Assembly (NCBI GenBank): GCA_027627685.1
Contig: CP091241.1
Coordinates: forward strand, 1,551,191-1,615,190
Origin: Hyphomonadaceae bacterium ML37
GTDB taxonomy: Bacteria > Pseudomonadota > Alphaproteobacteria > Caulobacterales > Maricaulaceae
Direction of reading: 5' to 3'
Length of the DNA stretch: 64,000 bases
The notes under the pieces were generated by a model, which was not told the origin of the DNA, ran no database searches, and saw only the letters and a list, made by a program, of their open reading frames with translations. The position numbers and the translations under genes were made by a program. Shown here in pieces: positions 33,981 to 43,274 of this stretch (its first letter is position 1; every line of letters begins with the position of its first letter).

Positions 33981-35129
33981 ATGCCCCGACAGAACAAAGC
34001 ACAAGGGCCTTTGTACGGCGTTAAAGTGATCGAGTTTGTCGGCCTGGGCCCTGCACCCTTCTGCGCCATGCTGCTGTCGGATCTGGGCGCGGAGGTGGTG
34101 CGCATCGACCGGCCCGGCGCCGGTGGAGGCGGTCCGGCCGAGGTGCTGGCGCGGGGCCGGCGCAGCGTCGCGTTCAATCTGAAGAAGCCTGATGCTGTCG
34201 AGGCTTGCCTAAAACTTCTCACCTCGGCCGATATCCTGCTGGAGGGATATCGCCCCGGCGTGATGGAGCGTCTGGGGCTGGGTCCGGATGTCTGCCTGAA
34301 GGCCAACCCCAAGCTGGTCTATGGCCGCATGACCGGCTGGGGCCAACACGGCCCGCTGGCCCATGCTGCGGGCCACGACCTCAATTACATTGCGATCACC
34401 GGCGCGCTCGACGCGATCGGACCCAAGGAACGTCCCGTGCCGCCGATCAATGTGGTGGGCGATTTCGGCGGCGGGTCGATGTATCTGGCCGTTGGTGTCC
34501 TGGCGGCGCTGCACCATGCGCGCGCCAGCGGGCAGGGGCAGGTGGTGGATGCCGCCATCGTCGATGGAGCCACGCACCTGTTGGCCGCTGTCCACCAGCT
34601 GTCGGCCATGGGGCTGTGGAGTGCGCCGCGGGGAGAAAACCTGCTTGATGGCGGGGCGCCGTTCTACGACACGTATCGCTGCGCCGACGGCAAGTTCGTG
34701 TCCGTCGCCCCGCTGGAGCCGGAGTTCTACGCCCTGCTGATCGGCAAGCTGGGGCTGAAAGACCATCCGGCGGTCGCCATTCAGTTTGACGCCGCGCAAT
34801 GGCCGGCCATGCGCCAGCTTCTGACCGATACGTTCGCCAGCCAGCCGCGCGACCACTGGACGGCGCTTCTGGAAGGCGCGGACGCGTGTTTTGCGCCGGT
34901 GCTCGACATCCATGAGGCCCGCGGCCATCCCCACATGCAGGCGCGCGGCGTGTTCGAAGATGTGGACGGGGTGATGCAGGCCGCGCCCGCGCCGCGCTTC
35001 TCGCGCACGCCGGGCGCCATTCAGGGCCCTGCGCCCAAACCCGGCGCGGATACCGAAACGGTTCTGGACAGCTGGGGGTTCAGCGCCGGTGAGATCGCCG
35101 CATTGAAAGCGGGGGGTGCGCTGGGCTAA
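33981..35129 (+). CDS. CaiB/BaiF CoA-transferase family protein (alpha-methylacyl-CoA racemase type)
   Basis: A 382-residue class III CoA-transferase-fold enzyme. Conserved segments are LLSDLGAEVVRIDRPGAG, DILLEGYRPGVMERLGLGP, and the residues used by methylacyl-CoA racemases: His-Asp in AGHDLNY and Asp in VGDFGGGSMYL. Racemisation of 2-methylacyl-CoA would allow branched or sterol side-chain fatty acids to enter beta-oxidation. True CoA-transferase activity remains possible. ATG 33981 gives the family's usual N-terminus after a short unstructured lead. Confidence 0.88.
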   Translation: MPRQNKAQGPLYGVKVIEFVGLGPAPFCAMLLSDLGAEVVRIDRPGAGGGGPAEVLARGRRSVAFNLKKPDAVEACLKLLTSADILLEGYRPGVMERLGLGPDVCLKANPKLVYGRMTGWGQHGPLAHAAGHDLNYIAITGALDAIGPKERPVPPINVVGDFGGGSMYLAVGVLAALHHARASGQGQVVDAAIVDGATHLLAAVHQLSAMGLWSAPRGENLLDGGAPFYDTYRCADGKFVSVAPLEPEFYALLIGKLGLKDHPAVAIQFDAAQWPAMRQLLTDTFASQPRDHWTALLEGADACFAPVLDIHEARGHPHMQARGVFEDVDGVMQAAPAPRFSRTPGAIQGPAPKPGADTETVLDSWGFSAGEIAALKAGGALG

Positions 35130-35215
35130 GCCTACTGGCGTTTTGCGGCGCACGCGCTATAACCCGCCCACACGTTTAAACGGGCGTTGAAATTCTGATC
35201 CAAGGGAGTTCCCCG

Positions 35216-35911
35216 GTGGCTGACAAGATCTATCCCGATGCGGCGTCTGCGCTCGATGGCCTGCTGTTTGACGGCATGACGCTGATGGCGGGCGGGTTCG
35301 GCCTGTGCGGCATCCCGGAGAACCTGATCACGGCCCTGCGCGACAGCGGCGTGACCGATCTGACCGTCATCTCCAACAATGCCGGGGTAGATGATTTCGG
35401 GCTCGGGCTTTTGCTGCACACCCGCCAGATCAGGAAAATGATCTCCTCCTATGTGGGTGAGAACAAGACGTTCGAAAAACAATACCTGTCCGGCGAGCTG
35501 GATCTGGAATTCAACCCCCAGGGCACGCTGGCCGAACGCATCCGCGCTGGCGGTGCGGGCATTCCCGGCTTCTACACCAAGACCGGCGTCGGCACGCTGG
35601 TGGCTGAAGGCAAGGAACACAAGGAGTTCCACGGCGAGACCTATATCATGGAGACCGGCCTCGTCGCCGACGTCTCCCTGGTCAAAGCCTGGAAGGCCGA
35701 CACGGCGGGCAATCTGATCTATCGCAAGACTGCGCGGAACTTCAATCCGATGATGGCCACCGCCGGCAAGGTGACCGTCGCGGAGGTGGAGGAGATCGTG
35801 GAGGCGGGCGAGCTCGATTCCGACGCCATCCACACGCCGGGCATTTTCGTGCAGCGCCTGATCAAGGGCAGCCACGAGAAGCGCATCGAGCAGCGCACAG
35901 TGCGCACCTGA
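35216..35911 (+). CDS. scoA: Succinyl-CoA:3-ketoacid CoA-transferase subunit A
   Basis: Subunit A of the enzyme moving CoA from succinyl-CoA to acetoacetate. The 231-residue protein shows [31 protein letters not shown] and the family's FGLGLLL...ISSYVGENK. The start is GTG 35216, eight bases after AAGGGA. Acetoacetate released by the fumarylacetoacetase-type enzyme upstream in the window is its natural substrate. Subunit B follows, but only after an unrelated secreted-protein gene, which is unusual. Confidence 0.94.
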   Translation: MADKIYPDAASALDGLLFDGMTLMAGGFGLCGIPENLITALRDSGVTDLTVISNNAGVDDFGLGLLLHTRQIRKMISSYVGENKTFEKQYLSGELDLEFNPQGTLAERIRAGGAGIPGFYTKTGVGTLVAEGKEHKEFHGETYIMETGLVADVSLVKAWKADTAGNLIYRKTARNFNPMMATAGKVTVAEVEEIVEAGELDSDAIHTPGIFVQRLIKGSHEKRIEQRTVRT

Positions 35912-36026
35912 GGGGGCGCCTGACGCCCGCCCGGGCGCAGTTGTCACAATTCAAAAGCAGCGATCCGTGGGTTTTTGCACTATCATGATGACGGGGCTGA
36001 CAACGCTGATGAGGAGTGATGCGCAC

Positions 36027-36509
36027 ATGCGATCCCTGACCTGTCTGGCCGCTCTCGCCGCCGCCATGATGTCCGCGCCCGCAAGCGCGTTGGACGCCGA
36101 TTACCTCGAAATCGATCCTGCATCCGTGAAAGTCGAGGAGCGCTGCCTCAACGCGCCGAATGATTTCCGCCGTGAAGCGTGGCTGACCGACGATGTCTAT
36201 GACCAGCGCTTCCACTGGGTGGAGGTGAGCGGTCAGGCGCGCAGCGTGCTCATCGAATTTGAAAACTCCTGCCGCATGCTCGATGTGGGCCGCCGCGTCC
36301 TGCCCGCCAGCGCGGCGCTGTGCGCCCCGCGCACGGTGCGGTCGGGCACGCGCATGTGCCGCACTGAGAACCTCTATATTGTCCCGAACGAGCAGGCGGC
36401 GCGCGATCTGGCGCTGCGTATCCAGCTCGACCGGGCCCGCGCCGGCGGGCGCGACCTGCCGCAGGATAACCGCGAGGCGGCTGCCGCTTTGCGCGGGGCG
36501 TCGCAGTAA
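36027..36509 (+). CDS. Secreted protein, possible distant DUF6491 member, between scoA and scoB
   Basis: A 160-residue protein with a signal peptide (cleavage after ASA near residue 22). The mature part contains [10 protein letters not shown], a central FENSCRMLD and a later [10 protein letters not shown]. The spacing of Cys residues and the CR-x-E/G-x-I ending loosely resemble DUF6491, of which a clearer member lies at 62868. ATG 36027 is supported by GAGGAG ten bases ahead; two in-frame ATGs upstream would disrupt the signal peptide. Periplasmic location is likely; function unknown. Confidence 0.7.
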   Translation: MRSLTCLAALAAAMMSAPASALDADYLEIDPASVKVEERCLNAPNDFRREAWLTDDVYDQRFHWVEVSGQARSVLIEFENSCRMLDVGRRVLPASAALCAPRTVRSGTRMCRTENLYIVPNEQAARDLALRIQLDRARAGGRDLPQDNREAAAALRGASQ

Positions 36510-36577
36510 CGCGCGGCCTGAACTGTACGTTTCACCCGAGCGGTCCATTGGCCGCCCGCCCGCATAAGGAGATGACC

Positions 36578-37225
36578 ATGGCCTGGACCCGCGACGAGCT
36601 CGCCGAACGCGCCGCCAGGGAGCTGCAGGATGGCTTCTATGTGAATCTGGGCATCGGCATTCCGACGCTGGTGGCCAACCACATTCCCGACGGGATGGAT
36701 GTCACCTTGCAGTCGGAGAACGGCATGCTGGGCATGGGGCCGTTCCCGCGTGAGAACGAGGTGGACCCCGACCTGATCAATGCCGGCAAGCAGACCATCA
36801 CAGAGCTCGCCCACACCAGCTATTTCAGCTCGGCGGAAAGCTTCGGCATGATCCGCGGCGGCCATATCGACCTGTCCATCCTGGGGGCCATGGAGGTTTC
36901 GGAAAAAGGCGACATCGCCAACTGGATGATCCCGGGCAAGATGGTCAAGGGCATGGGCGGCGCCATGGACCTGGTGGCCGGCGTGCAGCGCGTCGTGGTC
37001 ATCATGGATCACGCCAACAAGGCCGGCGAACCCAAGCTCCTGAAGGAATGCTCCCTGCCGCTCACCGGCAAGGCGTGCGTCGACCGCATCATCACCACGC
37101 TGGGCGTGTTTGATGTGGTCGAGGGCGGGCTGGAGCTGATCGAAATGGCCCCCGGCGTCACGCTGGATCAGATCGAGGCCCAGACCGAAGCGAAATTCCG
37201 GGTGAAGGAAGGCGTGAGGGCCTAG
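36578..37225 (+). CDS. scoB: Succinyl-CoA:3-ketoacid CoA-transferase subunit B
   Basis: Subunit B, 215 residues, carrying the catalytic glutamate that forms the CoA thioester ([13 protein letters not shown]). Other family segments are [19 protein letters not shown] and [34 protein letters not shown] 36578 is seven bases after AAGGAG; ATG 36572 is an alternative. With ScoA it completes ketone-body activation. The next gene is convergent. Confidence 0.94.
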   Translation: MAWTRDELAERAARELQDGFYVNLGIGIPTLVANHIPDGMDVTLQSENGMLGMGPFPRENEVDPDLINAGKQTITELAHTSYFSSAESFGMIRGGHIDLSILGAMEVSEKGDIANWMIPGKMVKGMGGAMDLVAGVQRVVVIMDHANKAGEPKLLKECSLPLTGKACVDRIITTLGVFDVVEGGLELIEMAPGVTLDQIEAQTEAKFRVKEGVRA

Positions 37226-37250
37226 CGCCGTCTCCGCCTCAACGCCCGCC

Positions 37251-39266
37251 TCACTGCGCCGCCCCGAAGCGCACGCGGACCCCGCCATTGAAGACAAATC
37301 CGTCCGTGGGTGCCCAGGCGTCGACGGTCCAGCGTCCGTCTGATCCGCGCGCGGGGCGCACCAGCGGGTCGTAGCGGCTCTGGCGGATGTCGAGGATGTT
37401 CTCGGCATTGCCGAACACGCTGAACCGGCCCACGCGCCACTCGGCCAGGACGCCCATGTTGACGAAGGGCCGCGAGCGGGCGCGGTAGGGGTTGTCTTCC
37501 AGCGCCTGACCGCCGGTGTAGTAGGCCTCGAACCCGATCCGGCCGCGATCATGATCTTCCCACATGGCGACCATGCCGGCCGAATGGCGCGGCGTCAGCG
37601 GCGTCTCGCGGCGCTGGCCGGTGACCGGATCGCGCGCGTCCGAGTGCGTGTACATATAGCTCGCCGTCACCACGTAGTGCTCATAGCGATAGCGCAGCAG
37701 GAACTCGCCGCCACGCGTCTCGGTCTCGCCCGGTGAATTGACGATGCGCAGCCGGTTCGTGCCATCGAGCATGACCGCGCCGGTGGGGATCAGCAAAGCC
37801 TCGTCGGTCACGCGTGTCTGGAATCCAATGATATTGGCTTCAACCGGCCCGAACTGGCGCCCGATATCGAAGGACAGGCTCTCTGCCCTTTCGGCCTCGA
37901 GACCTGTCAGGGGATCAAGGCGCGACAGGCCGGTTTCCTCGATCGCGCCAATGAAGGGGCTGGGCGCGAAGAAGCCTTGTGCGGCTGACGCCCGCAGCGT
38001 CCAGACGCCCGGGCGCCACAGCACTGACAGGCGCGGGCTGAGGAAGTCGCCATATTCGCTGTGGGAATCCGCGCGCAGGCTGCCGGACACCGTAAGGTCT
38101 TGCGTCAATTCGCGATCATATTGAATGAACACGCCGGGCACGGTGAAGCTGTAGTCCAGGCTTGGAAAATCGTCAGTGTCCAGGGCATCGGCCTGTACCG
38201 CCACCCCGCCCACCAGGCTGTGCCCGTCATGGGACCAGGCGAGGGTCGCTTCGCCAAACAGGGTGCGGCGCCGGTCGCGTTCGATCCGAGCGCCGAACTG
38301 GTGACGGTGGTCCGCCGCCATGGCGGAGGCCCGCACGCCAAAGTCCAGATCCTCGCCAATCGGCAGATCCAGGCTGAACCCGGCGTCGAGGCGCTGGGTG
38401 TCCAGGCCCAGCGCGAACGGATCGCCATCGGGTACAGTGCGGCCGGGCAGGGTCCCGCCGCTGCGCGTTTCCTGAGCGTAGCCAAATGTGAACAGGGCGC
38501 CGCCGCCGGCGGCCCGATCCCAGAACAGGCGCGGGCGCAGCGTATAGCGCTCATAGGATGGAATATCCGCCCAGCCTGACCCGTCCAGATCGCGCACATC
38601 CTGCCAGTGGCCGCCGCCCGTGACCGAATAGCCCCAGCCGCCCGGTAGAGGCGCGGCGGCATAGGTGGTGATGTCCGCACCCCGCTCGCTGGTGAGATTG
38701 ATCAGGATTTCGCCGTCGCGCGCATCGCCCGGGCGCCGGGTGATCAGATTGATCACCCCGCCCAGCGCCGATCCGCCATACAGCGCCGAGGCGGAGCCCT
38801 TGATGATCTCCACCCGCGCCAGATCGGTGGGCGGGATCTGCAACAGGCCGATGGAGCCCGCCTGGCCGCCATAGAGCGGCAACCCGTCGGCGAGCAGAAG
38901 GGTGTAACGCTCGCTCATGCCCTGAACGCGGATGCCCGCCGACCCCAGCGCGGCGGAGCTCGCCTGCACCCAAAGCCCGCCGGTCTCGGCCAGCAGCACC
39001 GAGATATTGCCCGGCGACATGATGATCTTTTCTTCAATCTCCTCGCGCCCGATCACCTCGACGCGGATGGGATCATCCTGCACGCGGCGGCGTGATCGTG
39101 TGGCGCTGACCGTGATGGTGTCTCCTTCATGGGCGCCGTGCTCATCGTGCGGGCTGGCGGCGACGGCGGGCGTAGCGGCGAGGGGGCACAGCGCAACGCT
39201 GGCGGCGCCTGCGGCCAGGATAAGCGCCCGGCGTGGGCGGGCCGGTAGGCAAAAGCGCGGTGTCAT
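37251..39266 (-). CDS. TonB-dependent outer-membrane receptor under MerR-type control
   Basis: A 671-residue receptor: signal peptide (to about residue 37, AVAA), then a short His/Asp-rich stretch (SPHDEHGAHEGD), TonB box region, plug domain (RVEVIGREEIEEKI ... GSASALYGGSALGGVINLITRRPGD) and a 22-strand barrel ending in RVRFGAAQ. The plug resembles those of BtuB/ZnuD-like receptors. A metal or metal complex is the likely cargo, from the His-rich lead, the divergent metal-type MerR regulator and the promoter geometry; the metal is not identified. Confidence 0.9.
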   Translation of the reverse strand: MTPRFCLPARPRRALILAAGAASVALCPLAATPAVAASPHDEHGAHEGDTITVSATRSRRRVQDDPIRVEVIGREEIEEKIIMSPGNISVLLAETGGLWVQASSAALGSAGIRVQGMSERYTLLLADGLPLYGGQAGSIGLLQIPPTDLARVEIIKGSASALYGGSALGGVINLITRRPGDARDGEILINLTSERGADITTYAAAPLPGGWGYSVTGGGHWQDVRDLDGSGWADIPSYERYTLRPRLFWDRAAGGGALFTFGYAQETRSGGTLPGRTVPDGDPFALGLDTQRLDAGFSLDLPIGEDLDFGVRASAMAADHRHQFGARIERDRRRTLFGEATLAWSHDGHSLVGGVAVQADALDTDDFPSLDYSFTVPGVFIQYDRELTQDLTVSGSLRADSHSEYGDFLSPRLSVLWRPGVWTLRASAAQGFFAPSPFIGAIEETGLSRLDPLTGLEAERAESLSFDIGRQFGPVEANIIGFQTRVTDEALLIPTGAVMLDGTNRLRIVNSPGETETRGGEFLLRYRYEHYVVTASYMYTHSDARDPVTGQRRETPLTPRHSAGMVAMWEDHDRGRIGFEAYYTGGQALEDNPYRARSRPFVNMGVLAEWRVGRFSVFGNAENILDIRQSRYDPLVRPARGSDGRWTVDAWAPTDGFVFNGGVRVRFGAAQ

Positions 39267-39324
39267 GCGATCAATCCCCGTCTTGAGGCGGCAGTGCGGC
39301 CATCAGCCGACCGAGTCGCTGCGC

Positions 39325-39355
39325 AGCGTAATTTCTACAGCCGCTATAGGTTCAA
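39325..39355 (-). promoter_or_regulatory. MerR-type activated promoter of the TonB receptor
   Basis: Read on the minus strand: TTGAAC (39355-39350), a 19-base spacer (39349-39331) and TACGCT (39330-39325). The over-long spacer contains the dyad CTATAGCGGCTGTAG, six-base arms with one mismatch around CGG. This is the geometry and nearly the sequence of promoters activated by CadR/ZntR/PbrR-type MerR proteins (CTATAGTGGCTACAG in well-known examples). It directs transcription to the receptor, whose ATG is about 52 bases beyond the predicted start, and its -35 lies seven bases from the merR ATG. Confidence 0.82.
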
Positions 39356-39362
39356 GCCTGTC

Positions 39363-39797
39363 ATGCACGAGACCCTGACCATCGGAGACCTCTCCCGCCG
39401 CACCGGCTGCAAGGTGGTGACGATCCGCTATTACGAACGGCTGGGCCTGCTGCCCGCGCCCGTGCGCACTGAGGGCGGACACCGCACCTACACCCGCGCT
39501 CAGGAGGAGCGGCTGCGCTTCATCTGCCGCGGGCGCAGTCTCGGCTTTTCGCTGGCCGCCGTGTCGAACCTGCTCGATCTGCTCGAAGACCGGCAGGCTG
39601 AATGCGGCGCGATCGATGAGCTGGCTTCAAGCCATCTGGAGACGGTGCGGGCCAAGATCGCCGATCTGCGCCAGATCGAGGCGCAGCTGGAAGCCTCGCT
39701 TCGCATTTGTGGCAAGACGACGAGAGCGCAATGCGCGGTGGCCGAAACCCTCGCCGCTGCGGGCGAGCCGGATCAGGCGTCACATCTGGCCGGGTAA
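39363..39797 (+). CDS. Metal-responsive MerR-family regulator (CadR/PbrR/ZntR-like)
   Basis: A 144-residue regulator: winged helix (TIGDLSRRTGCKVVTIRYYERLGLL), long dimerisation helix, and metal-loop Cys. Cys81 at the start of the dimer helix plus Cys116 and Cys124 (CGKTTRAQC) match the three-Cys arrangement of soft-metal sensors such as those for Cd, Pb, Hg or Zn. The ATG at 39363 begins beside the operator it should bind, so autoregulation is likely. The ribosome site is weak. It is convergent with trmFO. Confidence 0.88.
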   Translation: MHETLTIGDLSRRTGCKVVTIRYYERLGLLPAPVRTEGGHRTYTRAQEERLRFICRGRSLGFSLAAVSNLLDLLEDRQAECGAIDELASSHLETVRAKIADLRQIEAQLEASLRICGKTTRAQCAVAETLAAAGEPDQASHLAG

Positions 39798-39807
39798 GGC
39801 GGCGGCG

Positions 39808-41208
39808 CTACTCCGCCGCCTCGGCCACCCCGCCCGACAGCCAGGCGGCATGATCGACCAGCGCGCGCGCGCTTATCAGGCGCTTTTTGGCCTGGGCCTT
39901 GGCGGCGCCGCGCAGGCGTTCGCCGTTGGGGCCGCGGCTGGGGCCATCCATCTCCGGGAACAGGCCGAAATTCACATTCATGGGCTGGAACGCGCCCTTC
40001 TTGCCCGGCACGTGGCCGGTGGTGATGTGGGTCAGGAGCGCGCCCAGCGCTGTGGTGGGCGGCGGGGGCGTCATCGGCTGGCCCAGGCGTTCAGCGGCGG
40101 CGAAGCGGCCGGCCAGCAGGCCCATCGCTGCGCTCTCCACATAGCCCTCTACCCCGGTGATCTGACCGGCGAAGCGCAAGGACGGGCGCGCCTTGAGGCG
40201 CATCACGCCGTCCAGCAGGCGTGGCGAGTTCAGGAATGTGTTGCGGTGAATGCCGCCCAGGCGCGCGAAGCTGGCGGTCTTCAGACCCGGGATCATACGG
40301 AAGACATCGGCTTGCGCGCCGTATTTCATCTTGGTCTGGAAGCCGACCATGTTGAACAGCGTGCCCAGCGCATTGTCCTGGCGCAACTGGACCACGGCGT
40401 ACGGCTTCTCTTCGGGGTTGTGAGCATTGGTCAGGCCGCGCGGCTTCATGGGACCATGGCGCAGCGTCTCGCGCCCACGCTCGGCCATCACCTCGACCGG
40501 CAGGCAGCCGTCGAAATAGGGCGTATCCTTCTCCCAGTCCTTGAACTCGGTCTTGGGCGCCGCGATCAGCGCGTCGATGAAGGCTTCGTACTGATCCCGG
40601 TCCATGGGGCAGTTGATATAGGCGGCCTTGTCCTCTTCCGTGTCGCCCTTGTCATAGCGCGACTGCTTCCAGGCTACGTCCATATTGATGGAGTCGGCAT
40701 GGATGATCGGGGCGATGGCGTCGAAGAAGGCGAGTTCGCCTTCGCCGGTCAGTCCGTGCACGGCCTCGGCCAGCGCGGGCGAGGTGAGGGGGCCGGTGGC
40801 GATGATCACGCTGTCCCAGTCTTCGGGGGGCAGGCCGGCGACTTCCTCGCGGACAATCTCGATGCGCGGATGGGCCTCGAGCGTACCCGTCACGGCCTTG
40901 CTGAACACATCGCGGTCAACCGCCAGCGCGCCGCCGGCGGGCACGCGCGCAATCGCCGCCTTGGCCATGATCAGCGAACCTGCGCGGCGCATTTCCTCGT
41001 GCAGCAGGCCCACCGCATTGGTCTCGTGATCATCGGAGCGGAAGGAGTTCGAGCACACCAGCTCCGCCAGACCGTCGGTCTGGTGGGCTTCCGTGCCCCG
41101 CACCGGGCGCATCTCGTGCAGCACGACGCGCGCGCCGGCCTCAGCCGCCTGCCATGCCGCCTCGCAGCCAGCCATACCGCCGCCAATAATGTGTATCGGG
41201 TTTGTCAT
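39808..41208 (-). CDS. trmFO: tRNA (uracil-54-C5)-methyltransferase, folate-dependent
   Basis: FAD- and methylenetetrahydrofolate-dependent enzyme making ribothymidine at tRNA position 54. The 466-residue protein has the N-terminal dinucleotide site [44 protein letters not shown], and the C-terminal [14 protein letters not shown] ... [12 protein letters not shown], all family markers. The start is ATG 41208. It stands alone between convergent merR and the divergent TPR/TonB-domain gene. Confidence 0.95.
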   Translation of the reverse strand: MTNPIHIIGGGMAGCEAAWQAAEAGARVVLHEMRPVRGTEAHQTDGLAELVCSNSFRSDDHETNAVGLLHEEMRRAGSLIMAKAAIARVPAGGALAVDRDVFSKAVTGTLEAHPRIEIVREEVAGLPPEDWDSVIIATGPLTSPALAEAVHGLTGEGELAFFDAIAPIIHADSINMDVAWKQSRYDKGDTEEDKAAYINCPMDRDQYEAFIDALIAAPKTEFKDWEKDTPYFDGCLPVEVMAERGRETLRHGPMKPRGLTNAHNPEEKPYAVVQLRQDNALGTLFNMVGFQTKMKYGAQADVFRMIPGLKTASFARLGGIHRNTFLNSPRLLDGVMRLKARPSLRFAGQITGVEGYVESAAMGLLAGRFAAAERLGQPMTPPPPTTALGALLTHITTGHVPGKKGAFQPMNVNFGLFPEMDGPSRGPNGERLRGAAKAQAKKRLISARALVDHAAWLSGGVAEAAE

Positions 41209-41331
41209 GGCGCGAGATATACGCGTCGCCGGGACCGGCTTAAAGCCCCGGCCTGCGCTTATGGCCGGTTGACGATCTAGGCGGTTTCAGGCTTCCCTTG
41301 AAGCGCGAAGAATTCATGAGGGGAAACTATC

Positions 41332-42513
41332 GTGCGTTGGCTTATCGGTGTGGTTCTGACGGCTGCCTTCGCATTCACTGCCGGCGCGCACGCCCGCATG
41401 GATGAGCCTGCTCCCTTGCCCGAAGCCGTGGCGATCGCCTGGGAGCGGGATCAGCAAGCGTTGCAGGCGGGCGACATTGAAGCGGCGGGTGAGGCGGCCC
41501 GCGACGCCCATCGCGCCGCCGAGGCGGGCGGCGTTGATCCTTTGACCCGCGCCATTCTGGCTGACAATGCCGGGCAATATGCGTTCGTGCGCGGGGAATT
41601 TGCCGATGCGCGCGCCATGCTGGGCGTCGCGGCCACCCGGTACGGGCAAATGGATGAGAGCCAACTCAACAGCCGTGTGCGCGTCATGGCGCTGGTCGCC
41701 GACGCCTATTATAGCGAGGAGAACTACCGTGAGGCCCTCAACCAGGTGGACCAGACGCTGGCGGCGGCAGGTCCCTCGGGGGTGGATGCGGACCGGGACC
41801 GCGAGATCGCGGAGGCCCTCGTGGTGCGCGCCCGGTCGCAATGGCGCCTGAATTCACTGTCCGACGCCGGGCGCACCGCCGGCGAGGCGTTGATCCTCAT
41901 GGAGCCCCAGGGCTACGAGACCTTCACCTGGTCCGGCCTGATGGCGTTCTATATGGGCTTGGACACTACGCTCAGAGGCCGCCATCACGATGCAGCATGG
42001 TGGTTCGCCGTGGCTGACCATCTATTTCGCCAGCAGGGCCAGGGCGGGCATCTGAGTACGGTCTCGGACGTCTGGTCGCGCTATGCGCGGTCGCGGCTTA
42101 CGGCAGGCCAGCGGCGCGAACTGATCGGCCGGCTGGCCGAGGCTGGCTATTTCAGCGCCCTTGCCCAGGAGGCCGCAGAAACCGAGCTGGCCGAGGCCGA
42201 GCAGGAGGAGAGGGAAACGGCCGCTCCCGATCCCAACAACCGGCCTGCGCGGCCCACCCGTCGGCGGGAGCCGGACTATCCGATTGAGGCGGCGGCTGCC
42301 GGCGTTGAAGGCGTGGCGCTGGTCACGTTCACAGTGGACGAAAATGGCCGCGCCAGGGATGCCGAAGTCGTGTTCTCCGCGCCCCATCCCGTCTTCGGCG
42401 AAGCCGCTCTGCGGGCAGTGCGTGGCTGGCGCTATGAACCCAGGCTGGTCGACGGCGTGCCCACGGCGCATGAAGGCGTTCAGACCACTCTGGACTTCCG
42501 CATGATGGATTAG
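41332..42513 (+). CDS. Secreted TPR-like protein with TonB C-terminal domain
   Basis: A 393-residue protein with a signal peptide (cleavage near residue 22), helical repeats resembling tetratricopeptides (about 30-250), an acidic linker, then a TonB-type C-terminal domain (YPIEAAAAGVEGVALVTFTVDENGRARDAEVVFSAP ... ALRAVRGWRYEPRLVDG). Unlike true TonB it has no membrane anchor, so it would be free in the periplasm. The start GTG 41332 follows GAGGGGA. Five bases separate it from the next gene, so the two form an operon. Confidence 0.8.
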   Translation: MRWLIGVVLTAAFAFTAGAHARMDEPAPLPEAVAIAWERDQQALQAGDIEAAGEAARDAHRAAEAGGVDPLTRAILADNAGQYAFVRGEFADARAMLGVAATRYGQMDESQLNSRVRVMALVADAYYSEENYREALNQVDQTLAAAGPSGVDADRDREIAEALVVRARSQWRLNSLSDAGRTAGEALILMEPQGYETFTWSGLMAFYMGLDTTLRGRHHDAAWWFAVADHLFRQQGQGGHLSTVSDVWSRYARSRLTAGQRRELIGRLAEAGYFSALAQEAAETELAEAEQEERETAAPDPNNRPARPTRRREPDYPIEAAAAGVEGVALVTFTVDENGRARDAEVVFSAPHPVFGEAALRAVRGWRYEPRLVDGVPTAHEGVQTTLDFRMMD

Positions 42514-42518
42514 GGCTC

Positions 42519-43226
42519 ATGATCGGTCTGTTGTTTCTCGCGCTCGCTGCCGGGTCCGCCACCGAAGAACAGGCTGACGCGCGCACACTGGCCGAGGCGG
42601 CGGCGCATGCCTGGAATGAAGGGCGTCTGGGTGAAGCCGGGACGCATGCGGCGGCGGCCTATGATACGCTGGCGGCCGAGGGGTGTCTGATTACCCGGGA
42701 TGGCGCGCGCCTGGCTTTCATGGCGGGCGTGGCGGGGCTGGCCGGCCAGATCGAGGAGCCGCATTCCTATTTCTTCTGGGCCGCCGGGCAGCTGGACTTG
42801 GCCGCCAGGGGCCTGACCTCGACCGAACGCAGGCTAACGCGCGAGTACGGCATCGAGTTGGGGCGATTGCCGCGTTTGGATCGCCGGTACGCCAGATCAC
42901 CGTTTCTCACCGAGCCGAATCCGAGGCGGGCGCGCGGCTGTCCGGAAATCCTGCCGGCTCTGGACGCGGACCCAGCCTCGCCGCAGGCCGGCATCCTGAT
43001 CGCCTGGACCCGCAATCCCAATGGGCCCTATACGCCCCTGCAGGTCTTTTACGCCTATCCGGACAGTGTCCGGGCGTGGGCGCCGGAGATCACCGGGACA
43101 TACGATTTTCTTCAATCGTCGAGTTACCGGGGCCTCACCTATTTCGTGTTCGACCCCTGCCTGACCGTGCATGACCAGGACAGGCAGTCCCGGGACATTT
43201 GCCTGGACGGCGCGCCTGCGCCCTGA
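42519..43226 (+). CDS. Secreted protein of unknown function, partner of TPR/TonB-domain protein
   Basis: A 235-residue protein with a short signal-like N-terminus (MIGLLFLALAAGSA). Its first 60 residues (TLAEAAAHAWNEGRLGEAGTHAAAAY) resemble the helical repeats of the upstream protein. The second half, from GILIAWTRNP, holds Tyr/Phe-rich strands and a Cys pair near the end (DPC and DIC), perhaps a disulfide. The family is not recognised. ATG 42519 follows the upstream stop by five bases. Confidence 0.68.
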   Translation: MIGLLFLALAAGSATEEQADARTLAEAAAHAWNEGRLGEAGTHAAAAYDTLAAEGCLITRDGARLAFMAGVAGLAGQIEEPHSYFFWAAGQLDLAARGLTSTERRLTREYGIELGRLPRLDRRYARSPFLTEPNPRRARGCPEILPALDADPASPQAGILIAWTRNPNGPYTPLQVFYAYPDSVRAWAPEITGTYDFLQSSSYRGLTYFVFDPCLTVHDQDRQSRDICLDGAPAP

Positions 43227-43274
43227 GCGCGCACCCGCTTGGCGCGGCGGGCGTTTCGGTCTACCTCCCGCGCC

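Noticed and set aside
35912-35945. GC-rich hairpin after scoA as a terminator
   Set aside because: The stem is short and irregular and lacks a T-tract.
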